A stretch of 64,000 nt of DNA from the NCBI RefSeq assembly GCF_947488945.1, contig NZ_CANLBS010000010.1, positions 186,001 to 250,000 of the forward strand, given 5' to 3'. Of this stretch, positions 8,457-17,025 are shown piece after piece. How positions within the stretch are numbered: position 1 is the stretch's first letter; every line of letters begins with the position of its first letter. The translations under genes and the position numbers were made by a program. The notes beneath the pieces were generated by a model that was given only the letters and a program-made list of their open reading frames with translations, had not been told where the DNA came from and ran no database searches. The stretch comes from an uncultured Streptomyces sp. Its GTDB lineage: Bacteria > Actinomycetota > Actinomycetes > Streptomycetales > Streptomycetaceae.

Positions 8457-8470
8457 GTGGATCGATCCAC
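8457..8470. promoter_or_regulatory. ATCGAT-centred box 3, perfect 14-bp palindrome
   Basis: GTGGATCGATCCAC is a perfect palindrome ending 26 nt before the solute-binding-protein start. With boxes 1 and 2 it makes three ATCGAT cores in 160 bp, a hexamer expected only about once per 20 kb at this base composition. It is probably an extra operator or roadblock site for the LacI-type regulator. Confidence 0.5.
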
Positions 8471-8496
8471 AGACTTCACCTCAAGAGGGGTGCCCC

Positions 8497-9768
8497 ATGG
8501 AACTCACAAGACGGTCGATGCTCGCAGCCATCGGCGTCGGCGGCGCCGCAGCCCTGACCGGATGCGGCACCGGCACCGGCTCGGCCTCCGCCGGTTCTGC
8601 CGACGGCCCCGCAGAGGGCGAGATCACCCTCCTCACCCCCATCTACGAAGGCAGCAACGGCAAGACCCTGCTGGAGAAGGAGATCCTCGGCGGCTTCCGG
8701 AAGAAGTACCCGGACGTCAAGGTGAACGTGGACTACACCACGTACGCGCAGCTCAACGAGAAGATCACCACCGGGCTCGCGGGCGGTCTGCTGCCCGACG
8801 TGCTGATGATGGGCGTCGGCTGGATCCCGCCGTTCGCCGCCAAGAAGGCCATCGCCGAACTGCCGGAGCGGCTGGCGACCGCCCACCAGTACGAGGAACG
8901 GGTGCTGGACCCGTCGCGGTACGAGGGCAAGCTGTACGCGCTGCCGGTCGTGCTGGACACCCGGATCGTCGTCTACCGCAAGGACCACTTCGCCGAGGCG
9001 GGCATCAAGAAGACCCCCGCCACCTGGGCCGAGTTGCGCGCGGTCGCCAAGCAGCTCACGAAGGGCGACCGGGTCGGCTTCGACCCGTTCTCGATCGACC
9101 TGCGGCAGTGCTGGGAGACCTTCCTGTTCGCCAACGGCGGCCAGTTGTTCAGCGCGGACGGCAAGAAGGCGCTGTTCACCGGCGAACGCGGCGTCGAGGC
9201 GCTGCAGTTCTTCAAGGACCTGATCGCCGACGGCTCCGCGGACTACACGAAGAAGACGGACGCCGGCGCCCCGTCGAACGTGCAGACCGGCGAGGCGTCG
9301 ATGATGATGACCACCAGCGCCCTGTGGGTGCAGGTCGCCCAGCAGAACCCGGAACTGATCGAGGGCGACAAGCTCGGCGCGTTCGTCCTCGCCAACCGCC
9401 GGCCCGCGATGCTCCAGGGCGGCACCCTCGTCACCCAGTCGGCGCGCTCCAAGCACCCCGCCGCCGCCCGCGCGCTGGTGGAGTACCTGGCGACCCCGGA
9501 GTCGATCCTCGGCGCGGCGAAGCAGCGCGGCTCGGTCCCCGGTCTGCGCGACCTGGACGACACCGGCTACGTCAAGGAGAACCGGTTCGTCGACCTCTCG
9601 CTCCAGAACCTGGAGCACGCCGTCTCCGAGGGCGGCACCCCCGCCTGGATGGAGATCCGCGAGAAGATCAAGCCGACGCTGGAGCCCGCGATCGTGGGAG
9701 ACCAGTCCGCGAAGGACGCCGTCGCGGAGCTCGGCCGGCTCGCCGAGGCCGCCATCGGCCGGATGTGA
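8497..9768 (+). CDS. ABC transporter solute-binding lipoprotein (family 1 sugar type)
   Basis: A 423-residue extracellular binding protein. The leader carries a twin-arginine (TRRSML) and the lipobox LTGC with the acylated cysteine at residue 23. The remainder is the family-1 sugar-binding fold (ITLLTPIYEGSNGKTLLEKE, DVLMMGVGW). The ATG at 8497 is preceded by AGAGGGG; the open frame runs much further upstream, but into the promoter. It is the first gene of the operon and is followed after 10 nt by two permeases. It should capture oligosaccharides released outside the cell by the locus lyases. The preferred sugar is unknown. Confidence 0.9.
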   Translation: MELTRRSMLAAIGVGGAAALTGCGTGTGSASAGSADGPAEGEITLLTPIYEGSNGKTLLEKEILGGFRKKYPDVKVNVDYTTYAQLNEKITTGLAGGLLPDVLMMGVGWIPPFAAKKAIAELPERLATAHQYEERVLDPSRYEGKLYALPVVLDTRIVVYRKDHFAEAGIKKTPATWAELRAVAKQLTKGDRVGFDPFSIDLRQCWETFLFANGGQLFSADGKKALFTGERGVEALQFFKDLIADGSADYTKKTDAGAPSNVQTGEASMMMTTSALWVQVAQQNPELIEGDKLGAFVLANRRPAMLQGGTLVTQSARSKHPAAARALVEYLATPESILGAAKQRGSVPGLRDLDDTGYVKENRFVDLSLQNLEHAVSEGGTPAWMEIREKIKPTLEPAIVGDQSAKDAVAELGRLAEAAIGRM

Positions 9769-9778
9769 GGTCGTCACC

Positions 9779-10744
9779 GTGTCACTGACATCCGCACTCA
9801 AGTCCCCGCCCGCCCGGCCGCCTTCGAACGGCCCGGCGCCGGCGCCGGTACGCACCCGGCGTACCCCGACGGGTCCGGGACGACGACGCCGCCGGGCGGG
9901 CATGCTCATGGTGGCGCCTGCCCTGCTGCACGCGGCGCTCTGGATCGGCCTGCCGGTGCTCGCCTCGGTGGTGCTGGCCTTCACCAAGTACGACGTGCTC
10001 ACCGCGCCCGAGTTCGTGGGGCTGGACAACTTCCGCGACATGCTGGACGACGCCGTCTTCCGCAAGTCGATCGTGAACACCGTCGTCTACACGTTCTTCA
10101 CCGTGCCGTTCGGCATGGTGCTCGGGCTGCTTCTGGCGCTGGCGCTCAACACCGGGCTGCGGGCCCGCGGCGTCTTCCGCACCGCGGTGTTCCTGCCGCA
10201 GGTGACGGCCACGGTGGCGATCGCCCTGGTCTGGCTGTGGATCTACAACCCCGGCAACGGACTGTTCAACGCGCTGCTGTCGTTCCTCGGCGTGCAGGGC
10301 CCGGCGTGGCTGTCCTCGACCGCCTGGGCGATGCCCTCGGTGATCCTGGTCGGCGTCTGGCAGGGCATCGGCATGAAGATGCTCATCTATCTGGCCGCGC
10401 TCCAGTCCCTGCCCAAAGAGCTGTACGAGGCGGCGTCGGTGGACGGCGCGTCCCGGGTGAGGCAGTTCTTCTCGATCACCCTGCCGCTGCTGAAGCCGGC
10501 CACCTTCTTCGTGCTCATCACCTCGATGATCTCGGCCTTCCAGTCCTTCGACCAGATCTACATCCTCACCGACGGCGGTCCGGCCAACAGCACCACGATG
10601 ATGACGTACGAGATCTACAAGTCGGCCTTCCGGGAGTTCCGCATCGGCTACGCCTGCGCGCAGTCCCTGGTGCTCTTCGTGCTGCTGATGGGCTTCACCC
10701 TGGTCAACCGCAGGATCATGGGAGGCACCCGTGGCAACAGTTGA
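9779..10744 (+). CDS. Sugar ABC transporter permease (MalF/UgpA type)
   Basis: A 321-residue membrane protein with a polar, proline-rich first 40 residues and then about six membrane segments, beginning MLMVAPALLHAALW. The cytoplasmic EAA loop is EAASVDGASRVRQFF...LPLLKPA, where the shared ATPase docks. Start is GTG at 9779, ten bases after the binding-protein stop, and its end overlaps the next permease by 14 nt. No ATPase gene lies in the operon. Streptomycete sugar importers of this class are known to share one ATPase (MsiK) encoded elsewhere, and this one likely does too. Confidence 0.9.
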   Translation: MSLTSALKSPPARPPSNGPAPAPVRTRRTPTGPGRRRRRAGMLMVAPALLHAALWIGLPVLASVVLAFTKYDVLTAPEFVGLDNFRDMLDDAVFRKSIVNTVVYTFFTVPFGMVLGLLLALALNTGLRARGVFRTAVFLPQVTATVAIALVWLWIYNPGNGLFNALLSFLGVQGPAWLSSTAWAMPSVILVGVWQGIGMKMLIYLAALQSLPKELYEAASVDGASRVRQFFSITLPLLKPATFFVLITSMISAFQSFDQIYILTDGGPANSTTMMTYEIYKSAFREFRIGYACAQSLVLFVLLMGFTLVNRRIMGGTRGNS

Positions 10745-11675
10745 ACCGTCCCTGACCGCCCCGGCGCCCCCGGTGGCGGGCAGGCCGAAGGCCCCCGCGC
10801 CGCGCCCCCGGCGCGCCCCGGTCTCCCCCGGCCGGATCGTGCTCTACGTGACCCTGTCGGTGATCTCGCTGCTGATGGTGGTGCCGTTCGTCTGGATGGT
10901 GCTGACCTCGCTGAAGACGCCGGTCGAGATCGCGTCGCAGGACGCCGGACTGCTCCCGGAGCACTGGGCGTTCGGCAACTACGTCGACGCGCTGAAGGCC
11001 GCGCCGTTCGCGACGTACGCCCGCAACAGCTTCGTCATCGCGATCAGCCACACGGTGATCAACGTGCTGGTGGCGTCCATGGCGGGGTACGCGCTGGCCC
11101 GGATCCGGTTCCGGGGCAGCGAGGTGATCTTCTACCTCTTCATCGCGGCGCTCATGATCCCGACGTACACCAAGGTGCTGCCCGAGTTCCTGATCGTCCG
11201 CTTCATGCCGCTGGCCGGGGGCAACGACCTCTTCGGACAGGGCGGCAGCGGGTGGCTGGACAGCTGGTGGGCGCTGATCGTGCCGGGCGCGGTGACGCCG
11301 TTCGCCGTGTTCCTCTTCCGGCAGTTCTACCTGGACCTGCCGGTGGAGCTGGAGGAGGCGGCCCGCCTGGACGGGCTCGGCGAGTTCCGGATCTACGCCC
11401 GGATCATGACGCCGCAGGTCAAGCCGGCCCTCACCACGGTGGCGCTGCTGACCTTCGAGTCGTCCTGGAACAACTTCCTCTGGCCGCTGCTGGTGACCCA
11501 CACCGACAGTCTCCGGGTCATCCAGGTCGGGCTCTCCGTCTTCAAGACGGAGAACGGCACCCAGTGGCACTTCCTGATGGCCGGCACCACGCTGGCCACC
11601 CTCCCCATGGTCGTTCTGTTCCTGATCGGCCAGCGCTACTTCGTCCAGGGCTTCGCGACCGCCGGTCTCAAGTGA
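10731..11675 (+). CDS. Sugar ABC transporter permease (MalG/UgpE type)
   Basis: A 314-residue partner permease with about six membrane segments (first: GRIVLYVTLSVISLLMVVPF). Its EAA loop reads EEAARLDGLGEFRIYARI. The GTG start overlaps the upstream permease, so the two are probably translated together. With the binding protein and an unlinked ATPase it should complete the importer. A strand of about 100 nt without a gene follows before the SDR, still on the same strand and without a visible terminator. Confidence 0.9.
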   Translation: MATVEPSLTAPAPPVAGRPKAPAPRPRRAPVSPGRIVLYVTLSVISLLMVVPFVWMVLTSLKTPVEIASQDAGLLPEHWAFGNYVDALKAAPFATYARNSFVIAISHTVINVLVASMAGYALARIRFRGSEVIFYLFIAALMIPTYTKVLPEFLIVRFMPLAGGNDLFGQGGSGWLDSWWALIVPGAVTPFAVFLFRQFYLDLPVELEEAARLDGLGEFRIYARIMTPQVKPALTTVALLTFESSWNNFLWPLLVTHTDSLRVIQVGLSVFKTENGTQWHFLMAGTTLATLPMVVLFLIGQRYFVQGFATAGLK

Positions 11676-11779
11676 CCGTGCGCGGCGCCGGGCCCGCACG
11701 ACCGCGGTTTCCCGCGACCACATCCGGCCGGGCGGCCGATCCCGGCCCCCTCATGGCCGGCAACGAAAGGGCACTCCCC

Positions 11780-12544
11780 ATGTCTGCTGAACTCAACGGC
11801 TCCTTCGCGCTGGTGACGGGCTCCGGCCACGGCATCGGCCGGGCCATCGCCGTCGGACTCGCCGAAGCGGGCGCCGACGTCGCCGTGCACTACCACTCCT
11901 CCGGCGAGGAGGCGGCGAAGACCGTCGCCGCCATCGAGGCGCTGGGCCGCCGGGCCAAGGCGTTCCGGGCCGACGTGACCGTCACCGCCGACGTGGACCG
12001 GCTGGTGGAGGAGGCCGCCTCCTTCCTCGGCGGGCTGGACGTCCTGGTCTGCAACGCCGGGCACCTGGTCGGCCGGGCGACCGTCGAGGAGATGTCCGAC
12101 GCACACTTCGACCAGGTGATCCAGGTCAACCTGACGTCGGCGTTCCGCACCGTGCGGGCCGCACTGCCGCACCTGAAGCGGTCGTCGGCCGGCCGCGTCG
12201 TCACCATGTCCTCGCTGGCCGCGCACAACGGCGGCGGGCCGGGCTCGGTCGCGTACGCCGCGTCGAAGGCCGGGGTCCGGGGCTTCACCAAGGGGCTCGC
12301 CAAGGAACTGGGCTCCGCGGGGATCACCGTGAACAGCGTCGCCCCCGGTTTCATCCGGGGCACCGCCTTCCACGACACGTTCACCGCCCCCGCCGCGCAG
12401 GAGGCGATGGCGGCGGGCATCCCGGTGGGCCGGGCCGGCACGCCCGAGGACGTGGCCTCGGCCGTCGTCCACCTGGCCTCGCCCGCCTCCGGTTTCCTCA
12501 CCGGAACCACGGTGGACATCGACGGTGGCGTGTGGCCGCGTTGA
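11780..12544 (+). CDS. Short-chain dehydrogenase/reductase, candidate uronate-derived ketosugar reductase
   Basis: A 254-residue classical SDR with cofactor motif TGSGHGIG (13-20), structural CNAG (91-94) and catalytic Y159-x3-K163 with serines at 144-145. ATG at 11780 was chosen for the preceding GAAAGG and the standard N-terminus; the frame is open further upstream. Its place beside lyases is typical of enzymes that reduce 4-deoxy-5-hexoseulose uronate or interconvert related ketouronates (KduD/DhuD or A1-R type), but the sequence alone would also allow a FabG-like reductase. The role in uronate catabolism is inference from context. Its last 13 nt overlap the next gene. Confidence 0.85.
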   Translation: MSAELNGSFALVTGSGHGIGRAIAVGLAEAGADVAVHYHSSGEEAAKTVAAIEALGRRAKAFRADVTVTADVDRLVEEAASFLGGLDVLVCNAGHLVGRATVEEMSDAHFDQVIQVNLTSAFRTVRAALPHLKRSSAGRVVTMSSLAAHNGGGPGSVAYAASKAGVRGFTKGLAKELGSAGITVNSVAPGFIRGTAFHDTFTAPAAQEAMAAGIPVGRAGTPEDVASAVVHLASPASGFLTGTTVDIDGGVWPR

Positions 12545-14319
12545 CGGGCATGGCGCGGGAGCGCGGCGGCTGGTGGCACGCGTACGTCTGCCCGGTGCAC
12601 GGGGTCGAGCTGGACCACGGCGACCTGCTCTCCGGAGTCTTCCCGGCGGGCGGCGCGCGGTGCGCGCACGGTTGCCGGGTGGACGACGAGGCGGTGCGCG
12701 GCGCCTGGACGGTGCTGTCGCACCAGGCGTGGGCGCGTCACCTGCGGGTGCTCGCCCATCGCGGCAAGCGCGCGGAGGCGGTGGCCGGGCTGGAGGAGTT
12801 CGCCGCCCTGTACGCGGAGCTGGCGGCCGACGGACACGGCGAGGCGCAGGCCTGGATGCTGCGCGGCAGGATGTTCCACCAGGCGCTGACGGACGCGATC
12901 TGGGCGGTGAACATCGGCCACGCCGTGATCACCCTGGCCGCGGAGGGCACGGCGGACCTGGCGCCGCTGGGGCCGTTCCTGGACGAGCTGGAGCGGGCTG
13001 CGTCCGACGCGCGGGACGTGCTGACCGGCCGGGGGCAGCTCGCTTCGAACTACACGGCGTGGCTGAACGCCGCGGGCGTCGCCGCGGGCCGGGCGGCCGC
13101 CGCCGTGCGAGGGCTGGAGTGGGACGGCGCGAAGCGCTGGCTGGACGGCGACCAGGGGTTGTTCGCGCATCTGCGGGTGGCGGTCGCCGAGGACGGCTGG
13201 GAGTGGGAGGGCAGCACCTACTACCACGGGTTCGTGCTGCGTGCGGCGCTGCTGGCGCTGCGGGGGACGGACCCGGCGCAACTGCCGGCGGACGTGGTGG
13301 ACGTGCTGGCCGCAATGACGGACGTGCTGGCGACGATCACCACCGCGGGCGGCATCCTGCCGGCGCTGCACGACGGTCCGTACGCCCGTCACCCGCTCGC
13401 CCTGGAGTGGCTGGAACTGGTCTCCCTGGCACAGCAGTTGGTGCCTTCGGAGCCGTTGGTGGCGGTGGCGGAGCGGGCCCGGCGGGAGCTGGGCGCGGCG
13501 GACGACGGGCTGGACGGGCTGCTCGGCGGCTGGTTCGCGGGCCCGCCGCTCGCCCGGCGCGCCCCTGCGGCGCCGGTCACGGTGTTCGGGGCCGCCGGTT
13601 ACGCCGTGCTGCGGGGCGCGGGCATCCACGCGCTGCTGGACTTCGGTCCGCACGGCGGCTCGCACGGCCACCGGGACAAGCTGTCGCTGTACCTCTACGG
13701 CGAGACCACCGCCTGGCAGCCCGACCCCGGTCAAGTGCCTTACGCACACGCGGTGTTCCGGGACCACTACGCCTCCACGGCAGCCCATCCGGCGTTCTCG
13801 GCGGACGGGGGCGAACAGGCGGAGTGCACCGGTGCGCCGCTCGCCGCGGACGCGGTGTCGGTGACGGCCGAGGTGACGACGGCGTACGAGGGGGTGCGCG
13901 CGGTGCGCCGGGTGGTGCTCGGCGACTGCTACCTGGTGGACCTGCTGACCGTCTCCGGCGAGCGCCCGCACCGCTTCGCCGCGCATCTGCGCCCCGGCAC
14001 CGCGCTGGACGTTCAGGCGCAGGCGGGCGGTCCGGTGCGCACCACCTGGTACGGCGAACAGACGCTGCACGGGTGGCACACCCACACCGCGGGGGTTCCG
14101 GTGCGGCCGGCCGCGCGGCCGGGTCCGGGTCCGGCGGACGACCCCCAACGGATGTGCACCCACGTCGACTTCACGGCCGAGTCGGAACGGATCGTGTTCG
14201 CGTCGGTGTACCAGGCGTCGGCCGCGGGCCCCGCGGTGACCGCGGTACGGCTGGACGGCGAGGAGCTGACGGTGGAGCTGGCGAACGGCGCCTCGGCGCG
14301 TTTCGGTACGGAGGGCTGA
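12532..14319 (+). CDS. Cytosolic heparinase II/III-family polysaccharide lyase 1
   Basis: A 595-residue protein without signal peptide. The N-terminus has a cysteine/histidine pair arrangement (YVCPVHGVEL...CAHGC) like a small zinc ribbon. An alpha-toroid follows (ASNYTAWLNAAG, EGSTYYHGFVL), then the heparinase II/III beta-sandwich with HGGSHGHRDKLSLYLYGE from residue 374. Tyr and His residues in these segments are where the catalytic pair of the family normally lies. Start is GTG at 12532, overlapping the SDR by 13 nt; ATG at 12550 is an alternative. The family includes exo-acting oligouronide lyases (PL12, 15, 17, 21 and relatives). A cytosolic location fits an exolyase acting on imported oligosaccharides. 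Confidence 0.8.
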   Translation: MAALTGMARERGGWWHAYVCPVHGVELDHGDLLSGVFPAGGARCAHGCRVDDEAVRGAWTVLSHQAWARHLRVLAHRGKRAEAVAGLEEFAALYAELAADGHGEAQAWMLRGRMFHQALTDAIWAVNIGHAVITLAAEGTADLAPLGPFLDELERAASDARDVLTGRGQLASNYTAWLNAAGVAAGRAAAAVRGLEWDGAKRWLDGDQGLFAHLRVAVAEDGWEWEGSTYYHGFVLRAALLALRGTDPAQLPADVVDVLAAMTDVLATITTAGGILPALHDGPYARHPLALEWLELVSLAQQLVPSEPLVAVAERARRELGAADDGLDGLLGGWFAGPPLARRAPAAPVTVFGAAGYAVLRGAGIHALLDFGPHGGSHGHRDKLSLYLYGETTAWQPDPGQVPYAHAVFRDHYASTAAHPAFSADGGEQAECTGAPLAADAVSVTAEVTTAYEGVRAVRRVVLGDCYLVDLLTVSGERPHRFAAHLRPGTALDVQAQAGGPVRTTWYGEQTLHGWHTHTAGVPVRPAARPGPGPADDPQRMCTHVDFTAESERIVFASVYQASAAGPAVTAVRLDGEELTVELANGASARFGTEG

Positions 14320-14323
14320 GGAG

Positions 14324-16378
14324 ATGCTGCTCTCGGCGACCCCACCGCCGGGCCCGCGCCCGGCGCAGGAGGCACGGCTGCTGGAGGAGGCGGTCCGCCA
14401 TCGCGGGCTGACTCCGCCGGCCAGCCATCCGCTCGCCAGCATCACCTGGCTGGGCCCGGCGGCGTCCAATCCGGCGCTGGCGTACCGGGTGAGCGGCGAT
14501 CCGGCCCATCTGGCGGAGAGCGTCCGCTGGATCGAGGCGGCCGCCCGGCTGCCGCACTGGGGCCGGGCGCACATGCCCGACCACGACCTGGACGCCGGCT
14601 GGCTGCTGCACCACCTCTCCCTCGCACTGCGCTGGACGGAGGGCGAACTCCCGGAGGAGACCGCCTCGCTGCTGCGGTACAAGCTGCTGCTCCAGGGGCG
14701 GCGGCTGTACGAGTTCGCGGTGGCGTCGGAGGGCGGCTGGTGGTCGTCCTCGTACTGGCAGAACCACAACTGGATCTGCTACGCGGGCCTGGCGACGGCC
14801 GGTTACGTGCTCGGCAAGGAGGAGTGGACCGAGCGCGCCCGCGAGAACCTGGGCACGGTCCTCGACCTGATGCCGGCCGACGGTTCGCACGCCGAGGGCG
14901 TCGTGTACTGGCGGTACGGGGTGCCGTTCCTCGCCATCCACCTCGACCTGCTCCAGGAGGCCGAGGGGGTGGACTGGTGGGAGCGCGGCGGCTTCATGGC
15001 GCACACCTTCGACTACCGGCTGCACCAGACCGCGCCCGGCTTCGCGTTCAACGTGGACCACGGCGACTGCCACGACCGGCGCAGCGGCCACAGCGCCGCG
15101 CTGTACTACCGGCTCGCCGCGCAGTACGGCATCCCGCAGGCGCAGTTCATGGGCGACCTGGCGTCGGGGCCGTTGCTGCGGGCGGAGGCGGAGCACAGCG
15201 GGGTGCGGCCCGGCATCCTGCCGGAGGCGTACCTCGAACACCTCTGGTACGACCCCTCGGTGCCGGCCGCCCGGCCCACCGCGACGCGGGCGTACTTCCC
15301 CGATCTGGGGCTGCTGGCGGCCCGGACGGGCTGGGACGACGACGCGACGCTGGTGTCGTTCAAGGCCAGTCCGGGCGGCGGCCACGGGGCGTGGGAGGCC
15401 AGTGCGGAGCACCGCGCGGAGCGGGGCCACGAGACGCTCAACCAGGGGCACCACCACCCCGACTCGGGGTCGTTCGTGCTGGTGTCGCAGGGTGCGTTCC
15501 TCGCCGTCGACGAGGGTTACAGCAACCGGAAGAAGGCCGCACACCACAATCTGCTGCTGGTCGACGGGCAGGGGTACGCGGACGAGGACCGCTACCACGT
15601 CTACCGGGACATCCCGTTCGAGCGGCAGGCCCGGCAGCGTGACGTGCTGGTGGGCGCGGCGGACGGCTGGGCGCACGCCACGGCGGAGATCGCCGCGATG
15701 TACGCCCCGGAGCTCGGGGTGCGGCGGCTGGACCGGACGCTGGTGTTCACCCCGTCCGGCCGGCTGGTGCTGCTGGACCTGGCGGAGGCCGACGCGCCCC
15801 GCGCGTGGACGTTCCTGCTGCAGACCGACCACCCCACCGAGGAACTGGCGGACGGTGACCGGCTGATCCGCTCGGGCGGGGCGGTCGCGCACGTGCGGCG
15901 CCTCGCTCCGCAGGCCGCTTCGGTCACCTCCGGCGTCACCGAGGTGGCGGCCAACCCCACCTCCAGCACTCCGGAGCTCGCGCTGACCCGCACGCTGCAC
16001 ACGCTGCGGGTGACGACCGACCGGTCGCCCGAGGGGCTGTTCCTCACCGCGATCGTCCCCGGCGCGTCCTGCGCGGCGGAGCGGGCGGCGTGCGAGGAGG
16101 GCCACGGGGTGGTGTTCACCGGCGGCGCGGAGCACGGGGAGGGGCGCGGGTTCGGGGAGGAGCGCGTGTACCTCTCCCCCGTGTCCCGCCGGATCCGCTC
16201 GGAGCTCGTCGTGGCGGACGCCGCGGCCGTGCTGCTGGCCGGGGGCAGGCCGGCGTACGCCGTGGCGGCCACCCGGGTGGAGGTGGGCGGCCGGGTCCTG
16301 CTGGAGGCCGCCGCCCCGTACACCGGCGTGCTCGACGCGCCGGACACGCCCACCACCGAGAAGGCGGACCGCTCATGA
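14324..16378 (+). CDS. Cytosolic heparinase II/III-family polysaccharide lyase 2
   Basis: A 684-residue lyase-family protein, again with no signal peptide. The alpha-toroid half contains SYWQNHNWICYAGLA and GSHAEGVVYWRYG. The beta half begins with YFPDLGLLAARTGW and carries HHHPDSGSF at 376-384 plus VDEGYSNRKKAAHHN, the signature region of heparinase II/III enzymes. It starts 4 nt after the first lyase gene with a GAGG-type site and ends in an ATGA overlap with the next gene. Two different family members side by side suggest cleavage of two linkages or two ends of the same oligosaccharide. The exact polysaccharide cannot be read from the sequence. Confidence 0.8.
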   Translation: MLLSATPPPGPRPAQEARLLEEAVRHRGLTPPASHPLASITWLGPAASNPALAYRVSGDPAHLAESVRWIEAAARLPHWGRAHMPDHDLDAGWLLHHLSLALRWTEGELPEETASLLRYKLLLQGRRLYEFAVASEGGWWSSSYWQNHNWICYAGLATAGYVLGKEEWTERARENLGTVLDLMPADGSHAEGVVYWRYGVPFLAIHLDLLQEAEGVDWWERGGFMAHTFDYRLHQTAPGFAFNVDHGDCHDRRSGHSAALYYRLAAQYGIPQAQFMGDLASGPLLRAEAEHSGVRPGILPEAYLEHLWYDPSVPAARPTATRAYFPDLGLLAARTGWDDDATLVSFKASPGGGHGAWEASAEHRAERGHETLNQGHHHPDSGSFVLVSQGAFLAVDEGYSNRKKAAHHNLLLVDGQGYADEDRYHVYRDIPFERQARQRDVLVGAADGWAHATAEIAAMYAPELGVRRLDRTLVFTPSGRLVLLDLAEADAPRAWTFLLQTDHPTEELADGDRLIRSGGAVAHVRRLAPQAASVTSGVTEVAANPTSSTPELALTRTLHTLRVTTDRSPEGLFLTAIVPGASCAAERAACEEGHGVVFTGGAEHGEGRGFGEERVYLSPVSRRIRSELVVADAAAVLLAGGRPAYAVAATRVEVGGRVLLEAAAPYTGVLDAPDTPTTEKADRS

Positions 16379-17025
16379 GCGCCACCACCACGTCCACCAC
16401 GTCCGCCACGTCCACCGCGCCGGAGCCGGTGGCCGCCTCCTCGGGGTGGCCGACGCTGCTGCGGCGGCTGGAGTTCGTCGCCCATCCCGCGCAGGCCGGG
16501 GCCGCGTTCGCCCTGCTGGCGCTCGGGGTGGTGACCTGGCTGCCGGCCCTGGCGGCGATGGCGCACGGGCTGCAGCGGTGGCGGGCGGAAGGGGACAGCG
16601 CCTGCTTCACCCGGACGCTGCGCGCCTTCCCGCACTACTGGCGGGCGCTGTGGCCGCACGGCCTGGCGTCCACCGCGGCGGCCGGCGTGCTGGCCGCCAA
16701 CATCGTCCATCTGCTGGGGCGCCCGGAGCCCTGGACGTTCGTGGTGCTGGCCGCGCAGGTGGGCATCGCGGCGGCCCTGGCCGTCCACCACGTGGCGCTC
16801 GCCGCGGAGGCGGGCCGGGCGCCCGGCGGAACCGTCCGCTCCTGGTCCTCGGGGGCGCTGGCGCTCGGCTTCGGGTCGCCGGCCCGGGGCACCGCCCTGC
16901 TCGGCGCGGTGGTCTCCGCCGCGCTGCTCTCCCTCGTCGTACCACTGGGTCCGCTGCTGTTCGGCCCCAGTGTTCCCGTTCTGCTCGCTCTGTCCTTCAC
17001 CGATCCCAGGAGGCACACCCCATGA
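16375..17025 (+). CDS. DUF624/YesL-like membrane protein
   Basis: A 216-residue membrane protein with a Thr/Ser-rich N-terminus and about five hydrophobic segments (for example AGAAFALLALGVVTWLPALAAM and AALLSLVVPLGPLLFG). The pattern, with an early W-L-P-A-L-AAM helix and HYWRALWPHGL loop, resembles the YesL/DUF624 family that accompanies sugar ABC transporters and pectin-type utilisation genes. Both ends overlap neighbours by ATGA, so it is translated with them. A role in transporter assembly or regulation has been suggested for the family but is not established. Confidence 0.65.
   Translation: MSATTTSTTSATSTAPEPVAASSGWPTLLRRLEFVAHPAQAGAAFALLALGVVTWLPALAAMAHGLQRWRAEGDSACFTRTLRAFPHYWRALWPHGLASTAAAGVLAANIVHLLGRPEPWTFVVLAAQVGIAAALAVHHVALAAEAGRAPGGTVRSWSSGALALGFGSPARGTALLGAVVSAALLSLVVPLGPLLFGPSVPVLLALSFTDPRRHTP

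Noticed and set aside
11890..14769. A 959-codon minus-strand open frame
   Set aside because: Antisense to the SDR and first lyase gene; composition is arginine/proline/serine-rich with no domain.
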